Positions 17,478 through 26,537 of a DNA stretch of 64,000 nt are shown piece by piece. The stretch is from Prado023 sp964418695. Lineage in GTDB: Bacteria > Actinomycetota > Actinomycetes > S36-B12 > CAIYMF01. Under the pieces are notes generated by a model, which worked only from the letters and a program-made list of their open reading frames with translations, was not told where the DNA came from and made no database searches. Both the position numbers and the translations under genes were made by a program. How positions within the stretch are numbered: the first letter of the stretch is position 1; the number at the start of each line of letters is the position of its first letter. The stretch covers positions 62,001 to 126,000 of the forward strand of contig CAYQMN010000002.1 of assembly GCA_964418695.1 (NCBI GenBank), in the 5' to 3' direction.

Positions 17478-18715
17478 GGCGCCGATGCTACGTCGGCGAC
17501 GTGGGCCCCGAAGTGCCCCGAGGCCACGCGCACCCGGACGTAGTCACCTTCGACCAGGGCATCCGCGGCGCGGACGTACGTGCCGTCGGGCGCCCTGACG
17601 ATCGCGTACCCGCGGTCGAGCGTGGCCAGCGGCGACAGCGACCGGGCGCGTGCGCGCAGGTGAGCGAGGTCGCGGTCGGCCGCGGTGAGCCGGGTGTCCA
17701 CGCACCGGAAGGCCCGGGCGCGCAGGGCCGCGACCTCACGCTCCAGACGGGGCAGGAGACCGGCCGGATCAGCCAGGGCGGGCCGGCTGCGCGTCTGCTC
17801 CAGCCAGGTCTGCGCGTGCTCCAGCCGGTTCGTCATGGTGCGGTCGAGCCGGGCCCGGCGCTCGCGGATCCGCCGACTCTCCTCGGCCCAGTCGGGCACG
17901 ACCCGCTTGCCGGCGTCGGTGGGGGTGGAGGCGCGCACGTCGGCGACCAGGTCGAGGATCGGGTTGTCCTGCTCGTGCCCGATGGCGCTGACCACCGGGG
18001 TCCGCGCGGCGGCGACGGCCCGGATGAGCGACTCGTCGCTGAACGGCAGCAGGTCCTCCAGGCTGCCGCCGCCGCGCGCGATCACGATGACGTCGACCTC
18101 GGGATGGGCGTCGAGCTCGTGCAGGGCGGCGATCACGGTGCTCACCGCGGCTGCTCCCTGGACCGCGCCCTCGCGCACCTCGAAGCGGGCGCCGGGCCAG
18201 CGCTGCTGGGCGTTGGTGATGACGTCGTGCTTGGCCTGGGCGTTCACGCCGGTGATCAGCCCGATCCGTTGCGGGGGCAGGGGCAGCCGGCGCTTGAGCT
18301 CCGCTGCGAACAGGCCCTCGGCGGCCAGCTGCTGACGCCGGCGCTCCAGGGTCGCCAGCAGCTCGCCCAGGCCCACGGGGCGCACGTCGCTGGCCCGCAG
18401 GACCATCCGGCCGGACTTCACCCAGAACTCGCAGGACACGTGCAGCGCCACGCGCTGACCCGGCGCCAAGGTGGGCACGACGGCCCGGTCGAGCGCGGCC
18501 GGCAGCACCACGGTGACCGACGCGTCGGCGTCGGCGTCGCGCACCGACAGGTACACCTGGTTGCCGCTGCGCCGGTTGACGTCGGTGAGCTGACCCTCGA
18601 TCCACACCCGGCCCAGGCGCGCGATGTAGTCGCGCAGCTTGGTGGCAAGCACGCGAACCGGCCAGGCCTGCTCGGGCGAGCTGCCGTCCTGCACGGCGCC
18701 GGTCTGCTGGGTCAT
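17474..18715 (-). CDS. xseA: Exodeoxyribonuclease VII large subunit
   Basis: A 413-residue catalytic subunit of exonuclease VII. An N-terminal OB-fold (VWIEGQLTDVNRRSGNQVYLSVRD) binds DNA. The nuclease domain has RGGGSLEDLLPFSDE and SAIGHEQDNPILDLVADVRASTPTDA. A long helical region and the DRGYAIVRAPDG segment follow. The ATG at 18715 is chosen from a much longer open frame because the family N-terminus begins here and a TACCCT box ends 7 nt upstream. It overlaps xseB. Confidence 0.95.
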   Translation of the reverse strand: MTQQTGAVQDGSSPEQAWPVRVLATKLRDYIARLGRVWIEGQLTDVNRRSGNQVYLSVRDADADASVTVVLPAALDRAVVPTLAPGQRVALHVSCEFWVKSGRMVLRASDVRPVGLGELLATLERRRQQLAAEGLFAAELKRRLPLPPQRIGLITGVNAQAKHDVITNAQQRWPGARFEVREGAVQGAAAVSTVIAALHELDAHPEVDVIVIARGGGSLEDLLPFSDESLIRAVAAARTPVVSAIGHEQDNPILDLVADVRASTPTDAGKRVVPDWAEESRRIRERRARLDRTMTNRLEHAQTWLEQTRSRPALADPAGLLPRLEREVAALRARAFRCVDTRLTAADRDLAHLRARARSLSPLATLDRGYAIVRAPDGTYVRAADALVEGDYVRVRVASGHFGAHVADVASAP

Positions 18716-19022
18716 GGGGCCGAGGGTAGGCCACCCCCCTGACAGTGCCGGGAGTCCTGGCCGTGGGGAGTCCCCGCACGTCGAGCTCGTCCAGACCCGT
18801 GCCGGGCGGCACTCCGGACCAGTCACGCGAGCGCTCGGGGCGTGGTCGGTTCGCAGCGTGGGGTCGATCGGGTGCGGTGGCCTTGCTCGTTGTCCGGGCG
18901 TTCGAGGAGGAGTCTCGACCGACCGACGGGTGGCCGAGGGGCGTGATCGATGACCGCCCCGCCCCGGGTGGAGGCGGATCTCGAAAGGCCCTCTCGAGCG
19001 CGTCGGCATCTACCATGGACGC
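18716..19022. other. Divergent promoter region between xseA and ispH
   Basis: Holds no convincing gene. Each end carries a -10 box at leaderless distance: TACCCT on the minus strand (18723-18728) for xseA and TACCAT on the plus strand (19011-19016) for ispH. The middle shows no repeat or operator that I recognise. Confidence 0.6.
19011..19016 (+). promoter_or_regulatory. -10 box (TACCAT) of ispH
   Basis: TACCAT ends 6 nt before ATG 19023 and no Shine-Dalgarno sequence is present, so the mRNA is predicted to be leaderless. Confidence 0.55.
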
Positions 19023-19988
19023 ATGGCTGAATCGACGGGCAAGGTGCTGCTCGCTGCTCCGCGGGGGTACTGCGCAGGCGTCGACCGGGCGGTGGAGACC
19101 GTCGAGCAGGCGCTGTCCCTGCACGGGGCGCCGGTGTACGTCCGCAAGGAGATCGTCCACAACCGCTTCGTCGTGGAGTCCCTGGCGGCGCGCGGCGCGA
19201 TCTTCGTCGACGACACCGACGAGGTTCCCGAGGGGGCGCTGGTCGTCTTCAGCGCGCACGGCGTCTCGCCGGCGGTGCACGAGGCTGCCGCGCAGCGCAA
19301 TTTGCGGACCATCGACGCCACCTGCCCGCTGGTGACCAAGGTGCACAAGGAGGCCCGCCGGTTCGCCGACCAGGGCTACCGGATCATGCTGATCGGCCAC
19401 GAGGGGCATGAGGAGGTGGAGGGGACCGCGGGCGAGGCGCCCGAGGCGATCACGCTCGTGGACGGCCCGGCGGCCGTGGACCGGCTGGAGGTCGGCGACG
19501 ACGAGAAGGTCGTGTGGCTCTCGCAGACGACCCTCTCGGTCGACGAGACGATGGAGACCGTCGAGGTCCTGCGCGACCGGATTCCTGGGCTGGCGAACCC
19601 GCCCAGCGACGACATCTGCTACGCGACGCAGAACCGGCAGGCCGCGGTCAAGGCGATCGCGCCGCGCTGCGACGTGCTCATCGTGGTGGGGTCGGCCAAC
19701 TCGTCGAACTCCGTGCGGCTGCTCGAAGTCGGCCTGCAGACGGGCGCCAAGTCCGGGCATCGCATCGACGGCGCATCCGAGATCGACCGGCAGTGGCTGG
19801 ACGGGGCCGCCACGGTGGGCTTGACCAGCGGGGCGTCGGTTCCCGAGATCCTCATCCGCGACGTGCTGGCCCGACTGGCCGAGCTCGGGTTCGCCGACGT
19901 CGAGGAGGTCCACACGGTCGCCGAGCGGGTGACGTTCGCGCTGCCCCCGGAGCTGCGCCGCGACCTCAAGGCGGCCGGCCGGTCCTGA
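19023..19988 (+). CDS. ispH: 4-Hydroxy-3-methylbut-2-enyl diphosphate reductase
   Basis: Last step of the MEP pathway: reduces HMBPP to IPP and DMAPP, supplying precursors for the prenyl transferase at 11295. The 321-residue iron-sulfur enzyme has the cluster cysteines Cys17 (RGYCAGV), Cys101 (DATCPLV) and Cys199 (DICYATQ), plus the HGV and SANSSNS substrate motifs. Gene order xseB-xseA/ispH/DUF6542/ychF is the conserved actinobacterial arrangement. Predicted leaderless from TACCAT. Confidence 0.96.
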   Translation: MAESTGKVLLAAPRGYCAGVDRAVETVEQALSLHGAPVYVRKEIVHNRFVVESLAARGAIFVDDTDEVPEGALVVFSAHGVSPAVHEAAAQRNLRTIDATCPLVTKVHKEARRFADQGYRIMLIGHEGHEEVEGTAGEAPEAITLVDGPAAVDRLEVGDDEKVVWLSQTTLSVDETMETVEVLRDRIPGLANPPSDDICYATQNRQAAVKAIAPRCDVLIVVGSANSSNSVRLLEVGLQTGAKSGHRIDGASEIDRQWLDGAATVGLTSGASVPEILIRDVLARLAELGFADVEEVHTVAERVTFALPPELRRDLKAAGRS

Positions 19989-20111
19989 GACCCGGTCGAG
20001 CGCCTCCGAGGCCGGCGCGTCCGAGGCACCCGCGCCCGGGCAGCGCGTCCGGGGCTGGCGCTTCCGGGTAGCCGCGTCCGGGGCTGAGTCGATCTACGTG
20101 AGGGCGGCCCC
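19989..20111. repeat. Short GC-rich direct repeats between convergent genes
   Basis: Repeated GCGTCCGGGGCT-like words occur at about 20007-20085. A tandem pair of CTACGTGAGGGCGGCCCC units follows at 20094-20129, the second of which holds the stop of the DUF6542 gene. No gene is seen. Confidence 0.55.
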
Positions 20112-20798
20112 CTACGTGAGGGCGGCCCCGCGCTGACGTCGAACGGCCAGCCGCGCGACCGTCCAGCGAACGACGCAGATCACGAGCGCGCAGGCGGTCG
20201 CCAAGACGACCCACACCGCGTTGCGCCCGAGAACCTCGAACACCATGAGCGCGCATCGGACCCACCACGGATCGCTGCCCGACTCGACCAGCGCCTGCCC
20301 CGCCACCAGGGTCGCGGCGAGGAACGCCAGCGGCGGCATGATCACGGGCAGCACCAGATCTCCGCGCCGCGTCACCAGGGCGCTGAGGATCGCGACCGTC
20401 ATCAAGGCGAGGCCCGCCCACGTCGCCAGGTCGCCGGTGGCCATCACTTCGACGGCGGCCGTGACGATCACGATGCCGGTCGCGGCCAAGGCCACCCACG
20501 CTCCAGGCAGCCCGCGTGCCGCAGGCACCGGGTCGGCAGGAGCTGACCCGTCGAGGGTCGCCTCGGTGGTGGGCGCCTCGGAGGTGGGCGGCTCGGAGGG
20601 GATCGAGTCGGTGGTAGGCGCCTCGGTGATGGGCGGCTCGGAGGTGGGCGAGCCGGGGGACTCCTGCCCGATGTGCTCGGCCTCGGCGTGCGCGTCCTCG
20701 GCTCCCTCGCGCGGGTCCGTGGAACGGCCTGCCACGTCCGGAGTTCTGCCCCAGTCCGACGACCCGGGGCCGGCGGTGGGCAGGCTCACGCCGGGCAT
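20112..20798 (-). CDS. DUF6542 membrane protein
   Basis: A 228-residue protein. The first 95 residues are disordered and rich in Glu/Thr/Pro/Ser, with repeated SEPPTTEAPTT-like segments encoded by short tandem DNA repeats. The C-terminal part has four hydrophobic helices and a basic end, the DUF6542 layout (Rv1111c position, from memory). Function is unknown. It sits downstream of rmuC on the same strand, 90 nt apart. Confidence 0.75.
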   Translation of the reverse strand: MPGVSLPTAGPGSSDWGRTPDVAGRSTDPREGAEDAHAEAEHIGQESPGSPTSEPPITEAPTTDSIPSEPPTSEAPTTEATLDGSAPADPVPAARGLPGAWVALAATGIVIVTAAVEVMATGDLATWAGLALMTVAILSALVTRRGDLVLPVIMPPLAFLAATLVAGQALVESGSDPWWVRCALMVFEVLGRNAVWVVLATACALVICVVRWTVARLAVRRQRGAALT

Positions 20799-20888
20799 GC
20801 TAGTGGGGGGTACCCGGCGTATCCGGGAGGCCTGACTTCCCCGGGTCGCGACCTCCTTCCGCGCTCGGCTCAGGCGCCCACATCCAGC

Positions 20889-22410
20889 TCAGGCGCCCAC
20901 ATCCAGGACGTCGGCATCCCTCACGCCGACATCCCCCACGCCGACATCCACCACGTCCACATCCACTCCGTCGGCATCCCTCACGCCGACATCCCCCACG
21001 CCGACATCCACCACGTCCACATCNNNNNNNNNNNNNNNNNNNNNNNNNNNNNNNNNNNNNNNNNNNNNNNNNNNNNNNNNNNNNNNNNNNNNNNNNNNNN
21101 NNNNNNNNNNNNNNNNNNNNNNNCACTCCGTCGGCATCCCCCACGTCTGCGTCATCCACCTCGATCTTCGTCGCGTCCATCCCCACCACCTCGAGCCGCT
21201 CGCGCTGCACCTTCGTGCGGGCCGGTCGCGCAGCTGCCTTCCCTGGATCGAGGCCTGCCGGCGCCTCGCTCTCCGCACGCAGGGGGACCGCGGTCTGCCG
21301 GACGGTCGCCTCCACCTGTGCCGGGGTCGGCAGCTCGGGCAGCCCTTGGAGCTCGGTGAACCGACGACCCGTGACCAGCACACGCGAGTCCAGGGAGGCG
21401 ATGGTCCGGTTGTAGGCGGTGACCCCGGTCGTCAGGGCGCTGCCCACCTTCGACAGGTGGGTGAGCATCGTGGTCATTCGGTCGGTCAGCTCGCGGCCGA
21501 GGGCCTGCACCTCGCGCGCGTTCGCGGCGAGCGCCTCCTGCCGCCAGATGTGGGCCACGGTCCGCAGCATCGCCATCAGCGTCGTGGGCGAGGCCAGGAC
21601 GACGTTGCGCCGGAACGCGTGCTCAAGAAGGGCAGGGTCGGCGTCCAGCGCCTCGGAGAGCAGGGACTCGGCGGGCAGGAACATGACGACGAACTCGGGT
21701 GCGGTGTCGAACTGCTGGCTGTAGGCCTTGCTCGCCAGCCGGTCGACGTGGCTGCGTACTTCCGCGGCGTGGGCGATCCGTGCGGCGGCGACCTCGTCGG
21801 CAGGGTCGTCCGGCAGCACCCGGAGCATCGCGCGCAGCGACACCTTCGCGTCGATGACGACGACCTTGTCCCCACCGAGGTGCACGATCACGTCCGGGCG
21901 CAGCGCCCCCTGCTCGCCGTGCACCTGCTGCTGCTCGTCGAAGTGCACACCGGCGACCAGGCCCGAGGTCTCCATGAGCCGGCGCAGCTGGAACTCACCC
22001 CACCGTCCGCGCACGTCGCTCTGACCCAGCGCGCCCACGAGTCGCTGGGTCTCGCGCCGCACCCCCTCGGTGCTGGTGCGCGTCGACTCCATCACTCCGC
22101 GCAGCTGCTCGGCGATCCGCTCGGTGGAGGAGGCCTGACCGCCCTGGGATCGTTCGACCGCGGTCTCCAGCCGCTCCAGCGCGGTATGAACCGGCGCCAT
22201 CGCCGCCCCCACCTGCTCGGGTGCCGCGGCATGGGCGGCCAGTGACGTCCGCGCGGCAGCCAGCTCGGCCTCCAGTCGGGCCACCCGCTCGCCGGTGACC
22301 GCCTGCAGGGCCGCCACCCGCGGGCGCTCCACGACGAGGCGCAGGAACCATCCGGCGAGGGCGGCCACGAGCAGCCCCAGGAGGAGGAGGAAGACGGCAG
22401 CGAGAGTCAT
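20889..22410 (-). CDS. rmuC: DNA recombination protein RmuC, with acidic repeat tail broken by an assembly gap
   Basis: An RmuC-family predicted nuclease that limits DNA inversions between short repeats. An N-terminal membrane helix (residues 1-25), a coiled coil (about 30-120) and the RmuC core (RGRWGEFQLRRLME, RPDVIVHLGGDKVVVIDAKVSL, AHIWRQE) are clear. The 100-N gap (21024-21123) falls after the EVDDADVGDADGV segment. If the true gap is a multiple of 60 bp, the frame joins exactly to a DVDVVDVGVG-type repeat tail that ends at the TGA 20889-20891. A TACAAC -10 box ends 6 nt before ATG 22410. Confidence 0.88.
20911..21023 (-). repeat. 60-bp tandem repeat encoding an acidic 20-residue unit
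   Basis: One full 60-bp unit (20911-20970) and 53 bp of a second, identical unit abut the gap. The sequence after the gap (CACTCCG) is exactly the missing end of the unit. The encoded unit is an Asp/Val/Gly-rich 20-mer. Confidence 0.85.
21024..21123. other. Assembly gap (100 N) inside the rmuC tail
   Basis: A placeholder of exactly 100 N flanked on both sides by the same 60-bp repeat, so it probably marks a collapsed run of extra repeat units. Confidence 0.95.
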
Positions 22411-22416
22411 GGCCCT

Positions 22417-22422
22417 GTTGTA
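22417..22422 (-). promoter_or_regulatory. -10 box (TACAAC) of rmuC
   Basis: On the minus strand TACAAC ends 6 nt before ATG 22410. The last base is off-consensus; the spacing fits the leaderless pattern. Confidence 0.45.
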
Positions 22423-22515
22423 GTCCTGGGGTCTGACAGGACGAAGGAACCCCTCGCTGGCCGTGCGTCGCCGCCGGGACACCGTCGAGAGCGTGTCAAC
22501 GTCAGACGGCCGGAA

Positions 22516-22521
22516 TACGGT
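22516..22521 (+). promoter_or_regulatory. -10 box (TACGGT) of the HEAT-repeat gene
   Basis: TACGGT ends 6 nt before GTG 22528, which supports that GTG over the later ATG at 22567. Confidence 0.5.
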
Positions 22522-22527
22522 GACCGC

Positions 22528-23256
22528 GTGGCCGGATCGGAGCCGGGTGGGCGGCGTGCTCAGTACATGGGCGAGCTTCAGAGGATCGGGCCGGACGTGG
22601 CGGCCGTCCGTGCGTATCTCACAGAGCACTCCCACCTGCCCGGGCCGCGCGGGAACCTCGAGCTGGCGCACGCGTTCGCGGACTGGGCGCCCGACGAGCT
22701 GGTCGACGCGCTGGCCCACGAGGACGACGAGTACCTGCTCTTCTGCGCGGTCATGGCCCTGGGCGAGCGGCTGGCGCGGGCCGACGACCCCGCGCTCGCT
22801 GCGGTGCTGCAGCGGCACGCCCGCGACGCCCGGTGGCGGGTCCGCGAAGGGGTGGCGACCGGCTTGCAGCGGGTCGGCGATCGGGACCTGCCGCGGCTGT
22901 GCGCGCTCGTCCTCGACTGGGCGCGGGCGGACGACCCGCTGGTGAAGCGGGCCGCGGCGGCCGCGATCTGCGAGCCGCGGCTGCTGGCCGATCCCGTCGG
23001 CTCGGCCACCGCCCGGGCCGTCTGCGCGCAGGCCACCGCGTGGATCGCGGGCCTGCCCGCCACGGCCCGCCGTGACCCGGACGTGCGCACCCTCCGGCAG
23101 GCCCTGGGCTACTGCTGGAGCGTGGCGATCGCGGCCGCGCCGGAGCCGGGCCTCGCCGCGTTCGCCGACTTGGCGCGGTCGCAGGACCCGGATGTCGGCT
23201 GGATCGTCCGGGAGAACCGGCGCAAGCGTCGCCTGGCGGTGTTGCTGGAGACCTGA
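22528..23256 (+). CDS. HEAT-repeat-like protein
   Basis: A 242-residue all-helical, Ala/Leu/Arg-rich soluble protein. Successive helical pairs (FADWAPDELVDALAHED, FCAVMALGERLARADDP, RWRVREGVATGLQRVGDRD, LVKRAAAAAICEPRLL) read as HEAT-type repeats, a scaffold for protein or nucleic-acid binding; some DNA glycosylases (AlkD) also use this fold, but no catalytic motif could be identified. It is divergent from rmuC and lies 80 nt ahead of ychF, whose own promoter sits in that gap. Confidence 0.78.
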   Translation: MAGSEPGGRRAQYMGELQRIGPDVAAVRAYLTEHSHLPGPRGNLELAHAFADWAPDELVDALAHEDDEYLLFCAVMALGERLARADDPALAAVLQRHARDARWRVREGVATGLQRVGDRDLPRLCALVLDWARADDPLVKRAAAAAICEPRLLADPVGSATARAVCAQATAWIAGLPATARRDPDVRTLRQALGYCWSVAIAAAPEPGLAAFADLARSQDPDVGWIVRENRRKRRLAVLLET

Positions 23257-23322
23257 GGTCGGGAGCCGAGCGCGCGGACCCAACCCCGCTCACGACCACC
23301 GGGGGCGTGTCCGATCCGCCGG

Positions 23323-23328
23323 TAGAAT
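23323..23328 (+). promoter_or_regulatory. -10 box (TAGAAT) of ychF
   Basis: TAGAAT is near consensus and ends 8 nt before GTG 23337, so the mRNA would be leaderless or carry only one or two extra bases. Confidence 0.55.
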
Positions 23329-23336
23329 GGCCCGTC

Positions 23337-24410
23337 GTGGCACTCACCATCGGCATCGTCGGCCTGCCCAACGTCGGCAAGTCCACCCTGTTCAACGCGC
23401 TGACTCGCAACGACGTGCTGGCCGCCAACTACCCGTTCGCGACCATCGAGCCGAACACCGGCGTGGTCGGCGTCCCCGATCCCCGGCTGGACGCGCTCGC
23501 CGGCATCTTCGGCTCGGCCAAGACCCTGCCCGCGACGGTCATGTTCGTGGACATCGCCGGCATCGTGAAGGGGGCGAGCGAGGGCGCCGGCTTGGGCAAC
23601 AAGTTCCTGTCGAACATCCGCGAGTCCGACGCGATCTGCCAGGTCATCCGGGTCTTCACCGACCCCGACGTCGTGCACGTCGACGGTCGCGTGAGCCCCA
23701 AGGACGACATCGAGACCATCAACGTCGAGCTGATCCTGGCCGACCTGCAGACCCTGGACAAGGCGATCCCGCGGCTGCAGAAGGAGGCCCGCAACAACAA
23801 GGAGCGCGCCGGTGCCCTGGCCGCGGCCGAGCAGGCCAAGGTCGTCCTTGACTCGGGCCGGACCGTGTTCGCGGCGGGCCTGGATCCCGAGCCCCTGCGC
23901 GAGCTGTTCCTGCTGACCGCCAAGCCGTTCCTGTATGTCTTCAACGTCGACGCCGACGAGCTGGCTGACGACGCGATGCGGGCCGAGCTCTCAGCGCTGG
24001 TCGCGCCGGCCGAGGCGGTGTTCCTCGACGCCAAGACCGAGGCCGACCTGATCGAGCTGGACGAGGCCGAGGCCCTGGAGCTCCTGGAGTCCATCGGCCA
24101 GACCGAGAGCGGCCTGCACGCGCTGGCCCGCGTCGGCTTCGACACCCTCGGCCTGCAGACCTACCTGACCGCCGGCCCCAAGGAGTCGCGCGCCTGGACG
24201 ATCCGCAAGGGCGCCACCGCCCCGGAGGCCGCCGGCGTGATCCACACCGACTTCCAGAAGGGCTTCATCAAGGCCGAGGTCGTCTCGTTCGACGACCTGG
24301 TCGCCGCCGGCTCGATGCAGGACGCCCGCGCCGCCGGCCGAGTCCGCATCGAAGGCAAGGACTACGTCATGAAGGACGGCGACGTGACGGAGTTCAGATT
24401 CAACGTGTGA
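23337..24410 (+). CDS. ychF: Redox-regulated ribosome-binding ATPase YchF
   Basis: An Obg-family translation-associated P-loop protein that prefers ATP. The 357-residue protein has G1 GLPNVGKST near residues 9-17, switch region ANYPFATIEPNTG, DIAGIVKGASEGAGLGN, and a C-terminal TGS domain with FQKGFIKAEVV. GTG 23337 gives the conserved MALTIGIVGLPNVG start; the open frame from 23307 would add ten unrelated residues across the -10 box. It closes the block syntenic to M. tuberculosis Rv1080c-Rv1112. Confidence 0.96.
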   Translation: MALTIGIVGLPNVGKSTLFNALTRNDVLAANYPFATIEPNTGVVGVPDPRLDALAGIFGSAKTLPATVMFVDIAGIVKGASEGAGLGNKFLSNIRESDAICQVIRVFTDPDVVHVDGRVSPKDDIETINVELILADLQTLDKAIPRLQKEARNNKERAGALAAAEQAKVVLDSGRTVFAAGLDPEPLRELFLLTAKPFLYVFNVDADELADDAMRAELSALVAPAEAVFLDAKTEADLIELDEAEALELLESIGQTESGLHALARVGFDTLGLQTYLTAGPKESRAWTIRKGATAPEAAGVIHTDFQKGFIKAEVVSFDDLVAAGSMQDARAAGRVRIEGKDYVMKDGDVTEFRFNV

Positions 24411-24507
24411 GTCGTCGACGTTTGCCCGGGTCCGAGGGCAGTCCTTGGCCCTCTCGCTTGGGCTGAGCGTCGGCAGCAGCTCGGCCCATGACGGAGGAAG
24501 GCACCTG

Positions 24508-26013
24508 ATGAGTCGGATCTACCTGGAGTCCACTGACTCGATCCGCGCTGCCTGGGGTGACGACGACAACCACGATGCCGCTGCCGTGCACCTGTTCACC
24601 GAGGCGCTGCTCTCGATCGCGTTCGGTCGTCAGCTGGTGGTCCAGCAGTCCGCAGCGCTCGACTCGTGGGTGTGTCAGGAGATGATCCGAGATGTTGGTG
24701 AAGCGTGGCGGTGCGTCGACGCCGACAATCGTGGTCGCCACGTTCCGCGACCGGTCCTTCTGCACCTCCACGGAGCCGACACGTTCCGCCTGTCAGTGGT
24801 CAACGCCCTTCGCCGCGCCGGGAGGCCACCCGTTGGCCAGACTGGCGTCGGGCCCCGGCCGTTCCACAGCTCGCTCTATCCCGAGCTCAACCAGGTCACT
24901 CAGGCCGAAGCCCTGCGCATCGCGACCATGCTCGACGAGCAATCGTCGCCTCAATTGCTTCTTGAGCGCCTGGACCCAGAGCGAGCCGGCCTCTTCGAGG
25001 CGTTGTGGCGATGGTTCGGCCCCGCGAATCGGGGCGTTGGCGACTACGTGGTGGCGACCGCGGCACGGGAGTACCCCTCTGTCGATGATCTCCTCGTGCC
25101 GCTGCTGAGCGGAGACAAGGACCTGGACGTCCGTCTCCAGCGCGCCGGACTGCGCGACCACGTGGTCACTGGCCAAGTGACGGAGGCGCTCCGCAGCCTC
25201 CAGAGGGCGCGTGGGGGCACGAACCCGTTCAGTGAGCGGAGCTCGCTGCGCGCCGGGTGGACCTGGGCGGGCAAGGACGAAGCCGCCGACGTGGTGGGTC
25301 GCGAGGCCCTTGGGCTGGTGCGCGAGGTCGTGGACACCCTCTACAACCGGGTCGTCTGCGACTCGATCGGATCGGTGGATGGCCTCTACTCGACGCCGAT
25401 GAGTCAACCGGCAGACGCCGAGGCGGTGCTGGTCGCGCAGTCCGTCGCGCTGCACACGGCCGACCATGCGCGAGGGCTTCCGTTCGGAGCACTCGGCACA
25501 GCGGGCGACGAGCATCCGGACATCGCGGTCGTCGCGCCCGACGCCACCGCGGCGAAGGAGCTGGTCGCGGCCCTGCTCGTTCGTGCGCCCGCTGCCTACG
25601 CATCCGTCGTCGCAGCTGGTCTGGAGAAGCCGTGGCGGGACTCGCTCGGGGAGATCGAGGAGGCCCGGTTGACCTCCGACGCTCCTCGCTTCGAGGCTGC
25701 CGTCGCGGCGCACCAGGCCAAGCTTGCTGAGGTCCTCAGCGGCGTGCTCCGCGCTGACCAGGCACCGATCCCCGGAGCGCCACTCGTCCTTGGCGCCACC
25801 AGTGCCGGGGGCGCGATCAGCGCTGGGGTCGGTGTAGCTGCATCGTCCGGCCTCGTGCTCACACTGGCGGGCGCCCTGACTGCGGGCGGCCTGGCCGCAG
25901 TCGGGCTCGCCTTCGAGCGCGTTCAGCAGGCCCGCACGGGGCCCTCTCCTCGCGCGATCAAGCGCGCGATGGGCGAAATCGTCGTCGTCCGCCGACCTGG
26001 AAGCAGGCCATGA
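24508..26013 (+). CDS. Unrecognised 501-residue protein with C-terminal hydrophobic hairpin, coupled to a Nudix protein
   Basis: I do not recognise this family. The N-terminal half is mixed helical with His/Asp-rich segments (GDDDNHDAAAVHLF, LHLHGADTF), the middle is rich in charged helices, and residues about 422-470 form a Gly/Ala-rich hydrophobic stretch able to span a membrane twice. A basic tail follows. No P-loop, HTH or nuclease motif is evident. ATG 24508 has GGAGGA (24493-24498); the open frame from 24445 is not used. The stop overlaps the ATG of the Nudix gene, so the two work as a pair. Codon use looks slightly less GC-extreme than its neighbours, which hints at acquisition. Confidence 0.75.
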   Translation: MSRIYLESTDSIRAAWGDDDNHDAAAVHLFTEALLSIAFGRQLVVQQSAALDSWVCQEMIRDVGEAWRCVDADNRGRHVPRPVLLHLHGADTFRLSVVNALRRAGRPPVGQTGVGPRPFHSSLYPELNQVTQAEALRIATMLDEQSSPQLLLERLDPERAGLFEALWRWFGPANRGVGDYVVATAAREYPSVDDLLVPLLSGDKDLDVRLQRAGLRDHVVTGQVTEALRSLQRARGGTNPFSERSSLRAGWTWAGKDEAADVVGREALGLVREVVDTLYNRVVCDSIGSVDGLYSTPMSQPADAEAVLVAQSVALHTADHARGLPFGALGTAGDEHPDIAVVAPDATAAKELVAALLVRAPAAYASVVAAGLEKPWRDSLGEIEEARLTSDAPRFEAAVAAHQAKLAEVLSGVLRADQAPIPGAPLVLGATSAGGAISAGVGVAASSGLVLTLAGALTAGGLAAVGLAFERVQQARTGPSPRAIKRAMGEIVVVRRPGSRP

Positions 26014-26537
26014 TCGAGCGTCTCCGAGCTTGTCTCGCCTTTGAGAACCGGTTCGTTCAGGTCCGCGACGATGAGGTGCGCTTCGCTGACGGCAGCGAAG
26101 GGCGGCACGTCGTCGTCTCGCCGGTGCCGTCCGACCACCCAGGTGTCGTGGTCATTGCCGTCGCTGACCGTCGGGTTGCCCTGGTCCGCACCTACCGGTA
26201 CCCGATCCAGGACTACCAGTGGGGCCTACCGCGAGGGCTCGGTCACGGCCCGGACGTCCTGCAGTCAGCCCGGGTCGAACTGCAGGAGGAGGCCGGCGCC
26301 GCCGCCGAAAGCATCCGCATCCTCGGCACGATCACCCCCGACTCCGGCCTCCTGTCCGCTCGAGTCGCCGTCGTCCTCGCCGAGGTGACGACACCACCTG
26401 TGCCACACACGGACACGGCTGAGGTCTCCGACGTCCGTTGGGTCACCCCCGAAGAGCTCCGCACCATGATCGGCGCCGGCCAGCTGGAAGACGCCTTCAC
26501 CCTGGCCGCGTGGGCACTTTGGTCCACCGGCTCGTGA
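26010..26537 (+). CDS. Nudix-domain protein (ADP-ribose pyrophosphatase-like), degenerate box
   Basis: A 175-residue Nudix-fold protein resembling ADP-sugar/ADP-ribose pyrophosphatases: VRTYRYPIQDYQWGLPRG leads into the Nudix box at about residues 72-97. The metal-binding helix ELQEEAG (90-96) is intact. The loop before it is one residue shorter than the usual motif, the first Glu is replaced and the Arg of REXXEE is Val, so activity is uncertain. It starts within the stop codon of the upstream unknown gene (ATGA). NAD- or ADP-ribose-linked roles, including defence, are possible but unproven. Confidence 0.82.
   Translation: MIERLRACLAFENRFVQVRDDEVRFADGSEGRHVVVSPVPSDHPGVVVIAVADRRVALVRTYRYPIQDYQWGLPRGLGHGPDVLQSARVELQEEAGAAAESIRILGTITPDSGLLSARVAVVLAEVTTPPVPHTDTAEVSDVRWVTPEELRTMIGAGQLEDAFTLAAWALWSTGS

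Noticed and set aside
20911..21023. Possible CRISPR array from regularly spaced repeats
   Set aside because: The units are contiguous 60-bp tandem copies without unique spacers, read in frame as part of RmuC, and no cas genes are nearby.
24508..26537. Prophage or insertion sequence remnant
   Set aside because: No integrase, transposase, terminal inverted repeats or tRNA-end duplication are visible around the two genes.
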